Source of the DNA: an uncultured Treponema sp.
Lineage (GTDB): Bacteria; Spirochaetota; Spirochaetia; Treponematales; Treponemataceae
Assembly (NCBI GenBank): GCA_947165895.1
Contig: CAMVCB010000001.1
Span: 62,001 to 126,000 of the forward strand
Length of the DNA stretch: 64,000 bases
Direction: 5' to 3'
The notes under the pieces: model-generated
What the model was told of the DNA's origin: nothing
What the model saw: only the letters and a program-made list of their open reading frames with translations
The model's database searches: none
Made by a program: the position numbers and the translations under genes
In this document: piece after piece, positions 52,848-63,952 of the stretch
How the letters are laid out: each line of letters begins with the position of its first letter
Numbering within the stretch: position 1 is the stretch's first letter

Positions 52848-53921
52848 ATGAAAATTGTATTTGACTGCCGCTGGCACAAAAAAAGCGGAATCGGAACCTT
52901 TGCGGATAATGTACTTGCAAAAATGCTGAAAACAGAAAATGAATTTCTTCTTTTGGGATTTGATTCTCTTCCAGAAGAGTTCAAAGGGGGGACTGCAAAG
53001 GTAAGATGTCTTTCCTGTGATGTACCGACATTTTCAGTAAAGGAAATGCTTTCTTTTCCACGCGAACTTACAAAAATCATAAATCAGTATGATGTATATT
53101 TTTCTCCCTACTGTAACGTGCCTTCCGGAATTAAAATCCCGGTTTATACGACAATCCACGATGTTGTTTTTCTTGATATTCCTGAAATTGCGGGAAAAGT
53201 TGGCACCTTTGTTCGTAAACTTTTTTATAAACACGCAGTTTCAAAATCAAAGGCAATTTTTACAGTTTCGAACTTCAGTAAAGAACGTATTATAAAAACC
53301 TTAAATTGTAAAAAGCCAATACACGTTACATATAACGGAGTGCCTGAATTTTACCTCAAATCAAATGCTGTTAAAGCAGAAAAAACTGATTCTATAATCT
53401 TTATTGGGAATATAAAAAAACATAAAGGCCTGCAGATTTTGATTCCTGCTTTCCTTGATTTTTGCAAAAAGCTTTCAGAAAATACACCTTCTGCCCCGCT
53501 GCCAAAATTGGTAATCGTGGGGTCAAAAGATAATTTCCGCACAAATGATCAGGGCATTTCAAATCTCATAGAAAATGCTACATCACAGAATATAGAATTC
53601 ACAGGCTTTATAAGCGACAATGAACTAAAAGTCCGCCTTACCCAGGCAAAAATCCTTGTTCAGCCTTCTTTTTACGAAGGTTTCGGTTTTCCTCCCCTTC
53701 AGGCTCTCAATTGCGGAACAAATGCTATCGTAAGTGACATTGAAGTTTTCAAGGAGGTTTATGCTGATTATCCTGTAACTTACTTCAAATGCGGAGACAT
53801 AGCAGACCTTTCAGAAAAATTATTTTCAGTCTGGAATGAAAATAAGCCGCTTCCTCCTTTTGAAGAAAAATACTCGTTTGAAAAAACTGCATCGGCTATT
53901 CTTACTGCAATTTCACAGTAA
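52848..53921 (+). CDS. Glycosyltransferase family 4
   Basis: GT-B enzyme of 357 aa with VFDCRWHKKSGIGTFADNVL (the G-I-G-x-F/Y acceptor loop), TIHDVVFLDIPEI, FTVSNFSKERIIKTL, IFIGNIKKHKGLQILIPAFL, and the donor motif QPSFYEGFGFPPLQALNCG. Start 4 bp after the WbaZ-like stop. It is the last glycosyltransferase before the phosphonate genes, with a promoter and palindromic site in the gap that follows. Confidence 0.87.
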   Translation: MKIVFDCRWHKKSGIGTFADNVLAKMLKTENEFLLLGFDSLPEEFKGGTAKVRCLSCDVPTFSVKEMLSFPRELTKIINQYDVYFSPYCNVPSGIKIPVYTTIHDVVFLDIPEIAGKVGTFVRKLFYKHAVSKSKAIFTVSNFSKERIIKTLNCKKPIHVTYNGVPEFYLKSNAVKAEKTDSIIFIGNIKKHKGLQILIPAFLDFCKKLSENTPSAPLPKLVIVGSKDNFRTNDQGISNLIENATSQNIEFTGFISDNELKVRLTQAKILVQPSFYEGFGFPPLQALNCGTNAIVSDIEVFKEVYADYPVTYFKCGDIADLSEKLFSVWNENKPLPPFEEKYSFEKTASAILTAISQ

Positions 53922-53954
53922 AACTGATTGCTTTATATAATTTAAGATTTGTAT

Positions 53955-53986
53955 TATAATAAAATATTAATGTTCGCAATTGCGAA
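53955..53986 (+). promoter_or_regulatory. Promoter -10 box and palindromic site before the phosphonate genes
   Basis: TATAAT at 53955-53960 with a weak TTTATA -35 box 17 bp upstream. A 14-bp perfect palindrome TTCGCAATTGCGAA at 53973-53986 begins about 6 bp after the expected transcription start and lies before the ribosome binding site, a typical place for a repressor site. It gives the phosphonate genes a start of their own inside a long gene run. Confidence 0.55.
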
Positions 53987-54002
53987 ATTACAGGAGATCT
54001 TA

Positions 54003-55304
54003 ATGTCAAAAACTGTTTACCTTGGAATTACAGGAGATATTATCCATCCAGGAATCATCAATATTATAAATGAAGGTGCAAAACTCGGAGAACTCACTAT
54101 AGGGCTTCTTACAGATAGTGCCATTGTAAATCACAAACGCCTTCCTTACCTTACTTATGACCAGCGCAAAACTGTAGTAGAAAACATCAAGGGAGTAGCC
54201 CGCGTTGTTCCTCAGGAAGACTGGAGCTATGTTCCTAATCTTAAAAAATATAAGCCGGACTACATCATTCACGGTGATGACTGGAAATCAAACTACCTTA
54301 ACCACATCCGTGACGAAGTTTTTGAAGTTATGAAGGAATGGGGCGGTCAGGTTGTAGAAATTCCTTATACCCAGGGAATCAACTCTTCTGCTCTTGCTGA
54401 TAACGCTTCTTCAATCGGAACTACACCGGATGTCCGCCGTGCTACCCTGCGCCGCCTTATTGCCGCAAAAAAAATTGTCCGCATTATGGAAGCTCACAGC
54501 GGTTTGAGCGGTCTTATTGTAGAAAATGCAGAGGTTGAAAAGGAAGACGGAATCCACCGCTTTGACGGTATGTGGTCTTCTTCTTTGACAGACTCTACTT
54601 CTAAGGGTAAGCCTGATATTGAAGCTGTTGACCTTACAACCCGTATGCACTCACTTACAGATATTCTTGAGTGTACAACAAAGCCGATTATTTATGACGG
54701 CGATACAGGAGATATTCCTGAGCACTTTGTATTTACTGTTCGAACTCTTGAACGCAACGGTGTTTCTGCCGTAATCATCGAGGACAAAAAAGGTCTTAAA
54801 AAGAACTCACTTTTCGGAACAGAAGCAAAACAGGTTCTTGCAACAGAAGAAGAATTCTGTGAAAAGATTGCTGCCGGTAAAAAAGCACAGGTTACTAAAG
54901 ACTTTATGATTATTGCCCGCATTGAGGAAATCATTGCAGGCTATTCTGTTGATGAAGCAATCAAAAAGGCATTTGCAGCAGTTCGTGCCGGAGCAGACGG
55001 TGTAATGATTCACTCAAAAGACAAGAGCGGAATGGATATCAAAGAGTTCTGCCAGAAATTCCGCGCAGAATACAAAAATATCCCAATCGTACTTGTTCCA
55101 ACAACCTACAATCAGTTTACAGAAGACGAGCTTGCAAGCTGGGGAGCAAACATCATTATTTATGCAAACCACATGCTCCGCGCAAGCTACCCTGCCATGG
55201 TAAAATGCGCCGAAACAATTTTGAAAGCAGAACGCTCCCTCGAAGTAAATGACATTTGTATGCCGATTAAGCAGATATTGGAACTCATACCTGGCACTAA
55301 ATAA
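54003..55304 (+). CDS. Phosphoenolpyruvate mutase with an N-terminal cytidylyltransferase-like domain
   Basis: PepM (AepX) converts phosphoenolpyruvate to phosphonopyruvate, the entry step of phosphonate synthesis; 433 aa. Residues 1-140 are a nucleotidyltransferase-like fold in which the usual HxGH motif reads H15-P-G-I18, missing the second histidine. The mutase domain (about 145-433) is intact: EAHSGLSGLIVEN, SSSLTDSTSKGKPDIEAVDL and the signature EDKKGLKKNS at 260-269. Start at 54003 chosen for AGGAG; the frame is open 18 codons further up. It heads the phosphonate genes, followed by the decarboxylase after a structured repeat. Confidence 0.93.
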   Translation: MSKTVYLGITGDIIHPGIINIINEGAKLGELTIGLLTDSAIVNHKRLPYLTYDQRKTVVENIKGVARVVPQEDWSYVPNLKKYKPDYIIHGDDWKSNYLNHIRDEVFEVMKEWGGQVVEIPYTQGINSSALADNASSIGTTPDVRRATLRRLIAAKKIVRIMEAHSGLSGLIVENAEVEKEDGIHRFDGMWSSSLTDSTSKGKPDIEAVDLTTRMHSLTDILECTTKPIIYDGDTGDIPEHFVFTVRTLERNGVSAVIIEDKKGLKKNSLFGTEAKQVLATEEEFCEKIAAGKKAQVTKDFMIIARIEEIIAGYSVDEAIKKAFAAVRAGADGVMIHSKDKSGMDIKEFCQKFRAEYKNIPIVLVPTTYNQFTEDELASWGANIIIYANHMLRASYPAMVKCAETILKAERSLEVNDICMPIKQILELIPGTK

Positions 55305-55310
55305 AATAAA

Positions 55311-55413
55311 TGTCACACGGATTGGAAATCGCTAACGCGATTTCTAAAAATATAAAAAAAAGATTTTGCGTTAGCAAACTTGGATTCCGTAGGAATCCTT
55401 AATCCGTGTGGCA
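55311..55413. repeat. Structured intergenic repeat, copy 2 (CACACGGATT arms)
   Basis: Lies between the mutase and decarboxylase genes. The outer arms at 55311-55323 and 55401-55413 pair with one G-T pair. A perfect hairpin with loop TAAC is at 55325-55344, a partial one with loop GTTA around 55362-55380, and a third, GGATTCC-GTA-GGAATCC, at 55382-55398. It shares arms, loops and design with 11341-11421. Confidence 0.75.
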
Positions 55414-55434
55414 AGAAAAATCAAGGAATATTTA

Positions 55435-56562
55435 ATGATTAGACCATCATACTTTTACGATTTATTGATTAAAAACGGCACAGACTTTTTTGCAGGTGTT
55501 CCAGATTCACTTCTGAAAAACCTCTGTGCTTACATTACAGACAATGCTCCGGCAGAAAATCACATTATTTCTGCAAACGAAGGAAGCGCAACAGGACTTG
55601 CAACAGGCTATCACCTTGCAACCGGCAAAATCCCTATGATTTACATGCAGAACTCAGGTGAAGGAAACATGGTAAACCCTTTGATGTCTATTGCGGACCC
55701 GGATGTTTACTCAATTCCTATGCTGATTGTAATCGGCTGGCGCGGAGAACCCGGCGTTCACGACGAGCCTCAGCACGTAAAACAGGGAAAAGTTACCTGT
55801 GATCTTCTGGATGCAATGAAAGTTCCTTACGAAGTTCTTAGCGACAAAGAAGAAGATTTGCCTGCTCAGTTTGAAAAGGCCTACAAATACATTAAAGAAA
55901 ACAATGCCCAGTACGCTTTTGTAATCCGAAAAGGTACTTTTGACGAATACAAGCTTGTAAACAATATTCCTGTAGAAGGAAAAATGAGCCGCGAAGAAGC
56001 AATTGAAAAAATCATGCTTTCTGCAGATGACAGAACAGCCTTTGTTTCTACAACAGGTATGATTAGCCGCGAGCTTTACGAACAGCGCGACAAGCACAAT
56101 ATGGGCCACGACCGCGACTTCCTTACAGTCGGAGGAATGGGCCACGCAAGCCAGATTGCCCTGGCAATCGCAATGCAGAAAAAAGACCGCCAGGTTTACT
56201 GTCTTGACGGAGACGGAGCTTCCATCATGCAGATGGGCGGTATGGCAACAATCGGAAGCCGAAAACCTTCTAACTACGTTCATTTTGTTTTGAATAACGG
56301 TGCCCATGATTCAGTCGGAGGTCAGCCTACAGTTGGCCGCGAAGTTGACTTCTGTGAAATTGCAGAAGGCTGCGGCTATGAAAACGTAGTAAAAGTCACA
56401 ACACCTGAAGAACTGGATGCAGTTTTAGGTGATGCCGAAACAAAAGAAAAACTTACTTTTGTAGAAGTCTTTGTTACAAAAGGTGCAAGAAAAGATTTAG
56501 GAAGACCTAAGAGCACCCCTGTAGAAAACAAAGAAGCTCTTATGGCTTTTTTAAGAAAATAA
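55435..56562 (+). CDS. Phosphonopyruvate decarboxylase
   Basis: Thiamine-diphosphate enzyme (Ppd, AepY) that turns phosphonopyruvate into phosphonoacetaldehyde and makes the unfavourable mutase step run forward; 375 aa. It has the N-terminal FFAGVPDSLLKNLCAYI, the cofactor-side ANEGSATGLATGYHLATG, GWRGEPGVHDEPQHVKQG, and the metal/TPP motif GDGASIMQMGGMATIGS running to LNNGAHDS. Start at 55435 is preceded by AAGGA; the frame opens nine codons earlier inside the structured repeat. It is the second gene of the AEP pathway. Confidence 0.95.
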   Translation: MIRPSYFYDLLIKNGTDFFAGVPDSLLKNLCAYITDNAPAENHIISANEGSATGLATGYHLATGKIPMIYMQNSGEGNMVNPLMSIADPDVYSIPMLIVIGWRGEPGVHDEPQHVKQGKVTCDLLDAMKVPYEVLSDKEEDLPAQFEKAYKYIKENNAQYAFVIRKGTFDEYKLVNNIPVEGKMSREEAIEKIMLSADDRTAFVSTTGMISRELYEQRDKHNMGHDRDFLTVGGMGHASQIALAIAMQKKDRQVYCLDGDGASIMQMGGMATIGSRKPSNYVHFVLNNGAHDSVGGQPTVGREVDFCEIAEGCGYENVVKVTTPEELDAVLGDAETKEKLTFVEVFVTKGARKDLGRPKSTPVENKEALMAFLRK

Positions 56563-56569
56563 AAATATC

Positions 56570-58475
<1,906 letters not shown>

Positions 58476-58490
58476 TAATAACAATTATAA

Positions 58491-58530
58491 AAAAAAGCGC
58501 CGTGCGGGCCCCAGCGACGGCGCTTTTTTT
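58491..58530. terminator. Bidirectional terminator
   Basis: Stem GCGCCGT/GACGGCGC (one bulged base) around a GC-rich loop, with an A tract before and a T tract after. It separates the plus-strand phosphonate genes from the converging minus-strand Wzi-like gene. Confidence 0.85.
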
Positions 58531-58544
58531 ATATGTTTCTTACA

Positions 58545-60545
58545 TCATTTAAAAAAGAATCTACAACCCACAGTTATTACTGCACCAATTGTGGTCGGAT
58601 ACTCTTCGCTGTTTGCAATATGATATGATGTTCCCCAGCCGGCATTTTTACAGTTTCCGTTATTTCCGTAAACATCACGATTGTAATTATCATCATCAAT
58701 TACAGTATAATAGCTTAAAACAAGACCTATATTTCCCATAATTTCAACAGGACAATGGCGGTCATAAATCTTAAGTTTTCCACCAAAGCTCAAGGCATGA
58801 ATCCAGTTGTAGGCACCATCGTGAAGGAAGTATTTTTTAAGCTCATCACGATTAACATTGCTCATTTCTGAATACAAATTACTTCCGGGAACCTGCTGGC
58901 TTCCAAAATCAGCACCATGACGACTGAACTGATAAGAAATACTGAAAGAAAGACTTGGATCAACATTGAATCTGAAATCAGCAAGAAGCTCATCTGAGTT
59001 AGGAGGCATATAATAACCGATACAGCTTCCGGCATTGGTATAGTTTTCGTAAATATAATGATTATACCAAGGTGCATAATTGATTGAATGGTGAGTATAA
59101 CAGTAAGGTTCAACCTTGGTGTAGCGGAGGGCAAAAGAAGCCCAGCTCATCTTAGGAATAGGGAATTTTATTCCTGCCTGATAAGAATACATAGCACGTG
59201 TTGATTCAATAATATTCCTTTTAAGCATTGCTGTAACTTCATCAAGATAAACCGAAGCCCAGACCTGTCCTAAACCTGCCTTGTGCAGCTTAATATCACC
59301 AAAAAGAGCCAGGTTATCATTATCACCAATACTGTTCTGGTAAACTACATAGTTTGTAAGAGGGAACATATAACCAAGCTCGAAACGCTTAGGCCAGACT
59401 ACAGTGGAACCAAAATCAAGATGGAGATACTTAAAATCGAGTTCAATCATATTGATTGAAAATGCATTCTGGAAAAAGTACGAATCATCTGTAGTTCCGA
59501 CATCCTGCGGCCAGGAATTTCTTGCAGTCCAGTCCTGGTTTGCATATTCAAGGATTCCGACCATAAATGAATATCGAAGCCAAGGGAAAAGCTTAATGTC
59601 TGTTTCAAGACCAAAGAAAGGGTCTGCCTGAGCATTCAAAACAAGACTTGAACCGTTATCCATACCAGCCCATTCACGGTCTACCCTTCCAAATTTCAAA
59701 AGGAATTTATCATCAAGTGCTGAAAAGTTAATTTCTCCCTTAATACCACCGCCAACACTAAGTTCCATAGGCCAGCCTTCAAGGCCGCTGGCACTAAGAT
59801 TAGAAATAAAATAAACCTGACCATCCCATCTCTTGTTATAACGATATGGAAGATAAGATGTTAAAAGTTTCTTCTGAATTCTTCTTGCATATTCTCCATG
59901 AAGACGATCATATTTTGCAATAAGTGAAGCGTCTGTTAACTCACCATTAAGATATTTTCCAAGTTCATCAGCTGTATATTTAGAGCCTCCAAACCAGTTA
60001 TATCCGACAAAATAGTCTCCCATATCAACCATTTCTGCCTTTGTTCCGTCAAGGAAAGCACAAACGTTATAAGAAAAATATTTTGTCAAATCACCTTCGA
60101 AGGTAAAGCTTGGCACAATTTCAAAAAGCATACTTTTATAACTGCTTTTATTATAGATTCCAACCGAACCTTCCATTTCAAATCCGAAATTATAATTAAA
60201 GCTGAGTGGCAAATCGGGATTATTATTTTTTACACGTGCATGAAAAACATTATTTTTCATTTCATCATTTGCCCGAAGCTTTTCTACATAAAAAGCAAGA
60301 ATTTTTGCTTCTTTATCAGAAAGCTCATAACCGCTGTCATAAATTTCATTGATTGCCTTTGAAATCTGAGCTCGTGTATAAGGTTTTGCACTGTTGATTA
60401 TTGAGCAAAGGCCTTTCATCTGTGCCTGATCAATAAGCTCATAAATATCATCATAAATGCTTACAGAAACATTTTTTTGAGAAAAGCCACAAAGGGTAAA
60501 ACTCAAAAAAACAAAAAGAAGGGCAAAAAATGATTTATTTTTCAT
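58545..60545 (-). CDS. Wzi-like capsule-assembly outer-membrane protein 2
   Basis: Exported beta-barrel candidate of 666 aa. The N-terminus is a signal peptide with LSFTLCGFSQ at its end; the cysteine could make it a lipoprotein, but cleavage after SQ is also possible. Residues 25-95 form a helical region (DDIYELIDQAQMKGLCSIIN, then PYTRAQISKAINEIY) that I associate with the N-terminal part of Wzi-family proteins. After that come many aromatic strands, ending ITVGCRFFFK. It lies 16 bp downstream of the next Wzi-like gene, so the two form a unit. Probably anchors or exports the glycan made by the island. Confidence 0.65.
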   Translation of the reverse strand: MKNKSFFALLFVFLSFTLCGFSQKNVSVSIYDDIYELIDQAQMKGLCSIINSAKPYTRAQISKAINEIYDSGYELSDKEAKILAFYVEKLRANDEMKNNVFHARVKNNNPDLPLSFNYNFGFEMEGSVGIYNKSSYKSMLFEIVPSFTFEGDLTKYFSYNVCAFLDGTKAEMVDMGDYFVGYNWFGGSKYTADELGKYLNGELTDASLIAKYDRLHGEYARRIQKKLLTSYLPYRYNKRWDGQVYFISNLSASGLEGWPMELSVGGGIKGEINFSALDDKFLLKFGRVDREWAGMDNGSSLVLNAQADPFFGLETDIKLFPWLRYSFMVGILEYANQDWTARNSWPQDVGTTDDSYFFQNAFSINMIELDFKYLHLDFGSTVVWPKRFELGYMFPLTNYVVYQNSIGDNDNLALFGDIKLHKAGLGQVWASVYLDEVTAMLKRNIIESTRAMYSYQAGIKFPIPKMSWASFALRYTKVEPYCYTHHSINYAPWYNHYIYENYTNAGSCIGYYMPPNSDELLADFRFNVDPSLSFSISYQFSRHGADFGSQQVPGSNLYSEMSNVNRDELKKYFLHDGAYNWIHALSFGGKLKIYDRHCPVEIMGNIGLVLSYYTVIDDDNYNRDVYGNNGNCKNAGWGTSYHIANSEEYPTTIGAVITVGCRFFFK

Positions 60546-60561
60546 ACTTTTCCACCATTTA

Positions 60562-62409
60562 TTAAAATAATTTACAATTTACACTCAATGCAAGCTCTAT
60601 TCCCTGCTGGAAATTATCTGCTTCATTGTGATTATTAAATATAAACTCATACATGAGCTGACCATTAACGCTCATATGCTCATTAAAAGTATAGGAGCCT
60701 TTGGCCGCAATCTGATTTGTAAACTGAACGGTTCCTGTCAGCTTAAAATCTCTGGCAAGATTTGCAGCATCAGCAGCAGACATTTCTCCAGTTTTAAATT
60801 TTACAGCCGGATAATAACTGTTATAAACATAAAAATTACCAGCAGCATCTTGGTAAGTACTATATTCGCTGAAAATTCCAAAGGAATTTGTTCCATGAGC
60901 CAGAAAAAGATAATTTCCTTCTGCACTCCATTTTTTAGGCTTAGTATAACCGAATTTCATCTGAAATCCAATTGCGTCAGGACCAAAAGGAGTTCCAATC
61001 CAGGAACACAAAGGGGTTGAACTGTTAGACTGCATATTATAGCGGTGACTGTACAAAGACCAGTCTTTAGCCTGCTTGATATAAAGATAAGGAGTTGTAT
61101 AGATTCCCTCAATTCCAGCCGCATACCAGCCGCCGTGCTCCTCAGAAATCTTAACTTCTACTCCGGCCTGATAGCCCCAGCCGTCAGGCATACTGCGCCC
61201 TGTGTCACTTTTAAGCTCGTTTGGCGGCTGCATCTCATCCTGTGCATATAAACAGTAGATTCTTGTATTTCTGCATGGAAGAATTTCAAGACTTAATCCC
61301 ATATAGGCACAGGTATGAGCCTCACCATAAATCTTTTCTTCCCAGTCAGAATTCATTTCTGTCCAGGTACCGAAAGAATGAAGAATCATCAGGGGATTCA
61401 TATAACGCAGTGAAAAATCGCCGTTTATGAGAGTTCCTTCCAGAAAGCCGATTTTCAGCCACTTCCATGGAATAACTTCCATGGAATGCAGATAAAGAAA
61501 TTTCTGTTGATTATCGGAATGATTGATTTCTGCAACATTCATTTCATACTTAAAGCGTCTTGAGAAAATCTCTGTATGAAAATAAACATTTGTATCGAAA
61601 GTGCTGTTATAGATGATTGAACCTGTAGATGTATTTCCTATCTGAAGACCGCTTCTTGCAACGTGGACATTAAAGCCCCATCCCGAATCAAAGACATGCC
61701 CAAAGGAAGCATTGGCAGTTTTTGGAGTATAAAAATCATACTGAGACAAATCATAGCGAAGATTGTGATTAAAATAATCATCTTTTAAAAGGCCAAATTG
61801 ACTTGCACCTAATGAAAAATCTGTTTCAATTACAAACTTGTCTGCGACATCAAAAAATACAGGAATTACAACAAGAGGTTTAGTAAATGAATTACCGGTA
61901 TAGCTGGATTCAGAAAGATAGCTGTCTTTCATAAACTCTGCATCAGAAACCTTATCCGTCACATAAATTGCACTTTTCTCATTTGCAGAATAATTCTTAG
62001 TTACAGAGCGTCCCGTATAATCAGTAGACATGGACCAGTCTATATTTTTATTTGTTCGGGCTATAAAAGAAGGATTAACTTCAAGATTTATGCCGATTTT
62101 GACGGGTTTCAGATTTATTGCAAATTTCTTTTCATTCAGGCATTCAAGCGTTTTGTCATACAAAATCTTACCTGCATATGAAAGTGAATCATAATCAATT
62201 GTAGAAAGATAGAACTTGAGTTCCAGTACACTTAAGGGTGCATTATCTGCAATAGAAAGGAATTTTGATTCAAGACAAAGACTGTTTAAAGCTTCATAAA
62301 CCCAATGTCCGGCAGGTATAAGCTGCTGAGAACTGTAGCCCTGTGAAGCAAGTGGAATCAAAAATCTGGTAAGAAAAAGAATTGCAGCAAACTTTCTTAA
62401 TTTTTTCAT
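60562..62409 (-). CDS. Wzi-like outer-membrane protein 3
   Basis: Exported protein of 615 aa, related in plan to its downstream neighbour. It has a signal peptide (residues 1-22, ending in LASQG) and an N-terminal helical part with HWVYEALNSLCLESKFLS, as in Wzi-type or SLH-like starts. Repeated amphipathic strands follow, ending in LALSVNCKLF, a usual barrel end. An upstream ATG at 62445 is possible; 62409 is preferred because the signal peptide begins there, though neither has a clear ribosome binding site. First gene of a two-gene unit, divergent from wbaP. Confidence 0.6.
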   Translation of the reverse strand: MKKLRKFAAILFLTRFLIPLASQGYSSQQLIPAGHWVYEALNSLCLESKFLSIADNAPLSVLELKFYLSTIDYDSLSYAGKILYDKTLECLNEKKFAINLKPVKIGINLEVNPSFIARTNKNIDWSMSTDYTGRSVTKNYSANEKSAIYVTDKVSDAEFMKDSYLSESSYTGNSFTKPLVVIPVFFDVADKFVIETDFSLGASQFGLLKDDYFNHNLRYDLSQYDFYTPKTANASFGHVFDSGWGFNVHVARSGLQIGNTSTGSIIYNSTFDTNVYFHTEIFSRRFKYEMNVAEINHSDNQQKFLYLHSMEVIPWKWLKIGFLEGTLINGDFSLRYMNPLMILHSFGTWTEMNSDWEEKIYGEAHTCAYMGLSLEILPCRNTRIYCLYAQDEMQPPNELKSDTGRSMPDGWGYQAGVEVKISEEHGGWYAAGIEGIYTTPYLYIKQAKDWSLYSHRYNMQSNSSTPLCSWIGTPFGPDAIGFQMKFGYTKPKKWSAEGNYLFLAHGTNSFGIFSEYSTYQDAAGNFYVYNSYYPAVKFKTGEMSAADAANLARDFKLTGTVQFTNQIAAKGSYTFNEHMSVNGQLMYEFIFNNHNEADNFQQGIELALSVNCKLF

Positions 62410-62482
62410 ATTTTTAATATTAATGATTTTCTTTCCATAAAACAAGCGTAACTTATAGTACTTTTTTTTATTTTGTTATATT

Positions 62483-63952
62483 ATGAAGATTATGACATCA
62501 GAAGAATTACTGAATTATCTTAAGTACAAATATCCGCGGACAAGTTCTTTTATATCAGGTCTTTCCCTTTTTTTTGTAGACCTGCTTGTAATTATGCTTT
62601 CTCTTTCCATCGGATTTTTTATTGTAAACCTTCTGTTTACATCATCACTTAATTTTAAATCAGTAATTTATTATTTCTGCTTTACCCCTATTTTCGTTCT
62701 TACCTTTGCAGCCGTAGGTCTTTACCCGGGCATTATGATTCCGCCTACAGAAGAAGTCAAAAAATTCTGCGGATGTACTTTCTTTGTACTTGGAGCCATG
62801 ACTCTTGGAATTATTATTGCAGATATAAATGATTATGAAATTGTACAGTCTTTTATAAAAGACTCAGCAGATAAGGCTGTAATACTGGCATTTGCAATTA
62901 CATTTCCTGTTGCAACAATCCTCCTTCCAGGTTTCAGGGAACTGGCAAAAACCCTGTTCGGTCATTTCAGCTGGTGGGGCGTTCCTGCAATTATTTACAG
63001 CACAAATCACAGTGCAGATTTTATAATTGATAAGCTCATTGATAATCCATACCTGGGATATCATCCGGCTGTAGTTGTAGATACAGAGTCGCAAGGTTAT
63101 GATGAATACCATGGAGTTCCTGTTTTACCACCATTAAAAGAAATCCTTGATAATATTAAAATGCATAATGTAAAAACTGCCGTAATCTGTGACTATCACG
63201 GTGATATGAAAAAAATCATGTCATCTTACCGTTATACAATCACTGTTTCAAAACAGCAGACAACCTTTACAACAACACAGCAGCTTAAAGACATTGCGGG
63301 AATTATTGCCTTCTCTTCTGTACATAACCTTACATTCAGAATCAATCAGATTATGAAAAGACTGCTTGATCTTGGAATAATTATTTCCTTAAGTCCTGCA
63401 TGGGTTCCAGTTTTTATTCTCTGTGCAATTCTTACAAAGCTTACTTCCCGTGGTCCAATATTTTACGGACACAAAAGAGTTGGAAGAAACGGAAAAGAAA
63501 TCAAATGCTGGAAATTCCGCTCTATGGTTATTAATTCTCAGGAAATACTTGAAAAACTTCTTGCCGAAAATGAAGAAATGCGAAAACAGTGGGAAAAAGA
63601 CCGTAAGCTCGAACATGATCCCCGCATCACAAAATTCGGTAAGATTCTCAGAAAAACAAGTATGGATGAGCTTCCTCAGCTTATAAATATTCTTTTAGGC
63701 GAGATGAGTCTTGTAGGTCCCCGCCCGGTTACAGAGCCGGAACTTGAAAAATATGGTGATTACAGGGATTATGTTCTTTCTGTAAAACCAGGTCTTTCAG
63801 GAATGTGGCAGATTTCAGGCCGCAGTGATACAGGTTACGAAGAGCGTATTTCATATGATACATATTATATTCAGAACTGGTCTATCTGGCTTGATATCTG
63901 GATTTTAATAAAATCAGTCTGGGTAGTTCTTTTAGGAAAAGGTGCATACTAA
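62483..63952 (+). CDS. wbaP: Undecaprenyl-phosphate sugar phosphotransferase (WbaP/WcaJ-like)
   Basis: Initiating enzyme of glycan assembly, 489 aa. It transfers a sugar-1-phosphate from UDP-sugar to undecaprenyl phosphate. N-terminal membrane helices (about 25-150) are followed by a cytoplasmic domain, then a further helix near 300 and the catalytic domain: RGPIFYGHKRVGRNGKEIKC, WKFRSMV, RKTSMDELPQLINILLGEMS, LVGPRPV and KPGLSGMWQISGRS. The sequence is WbaP-like, suggesting galactose or a related hexose, but this is not proved. A later start at 62492 is possible; no ribosome binding site is clear. It divergently faces the Wzi-like pair. Confidence 0.9.
   Translation: MKIMTSEELLNYLKYKYPRTSSFISGLSLFFVDLLVIMLSLSIGFFIVNLLFTSSLNFKSVIYYFCFTPIFVLTFAAVGLYPGIMIPPTEEVKKFCGCTFFVLGAMTLGIIIADINDYEIVQSFIKDSADKAVILAFAITFPVATILLPGFRELAKTLFGHFSWWGVPAIIYSTNHSADFIIDKLIDNPYLGYHPAVVVDTESQGYDEYHGVPVLPPLKEILDNIKMHNVKTAVICDYHGDMKKIMSSYRYTITVSKQQTTFTTTQQLKDIAGIIAFSSVHNLTFRINQIMKRLLDLGIIISLSPAWVPVFILCAILTKLTSRGPIFYGHKRVGRNGKEIKCWKFRSMVINSQEILEKLLAENEEMRKQWEKDRKLEHDPRITKFGKILRKTSMDELPQLINILLGEMSLVGPRPVTEPELEKYGDYRDYVLSVKPGLSGMWQISGRSDTGYEERISYDTYYIQNWSIWLDIWILIKSVWVVLLGKGAY

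Noticed and set aside
55711..56307. A 198-codon minus-strand frame opposite the phosphonopyruvate decarboxylase gene.
   Set aside because: Shadow frame; cysteine- and histidine-rich translation without family resemblance.
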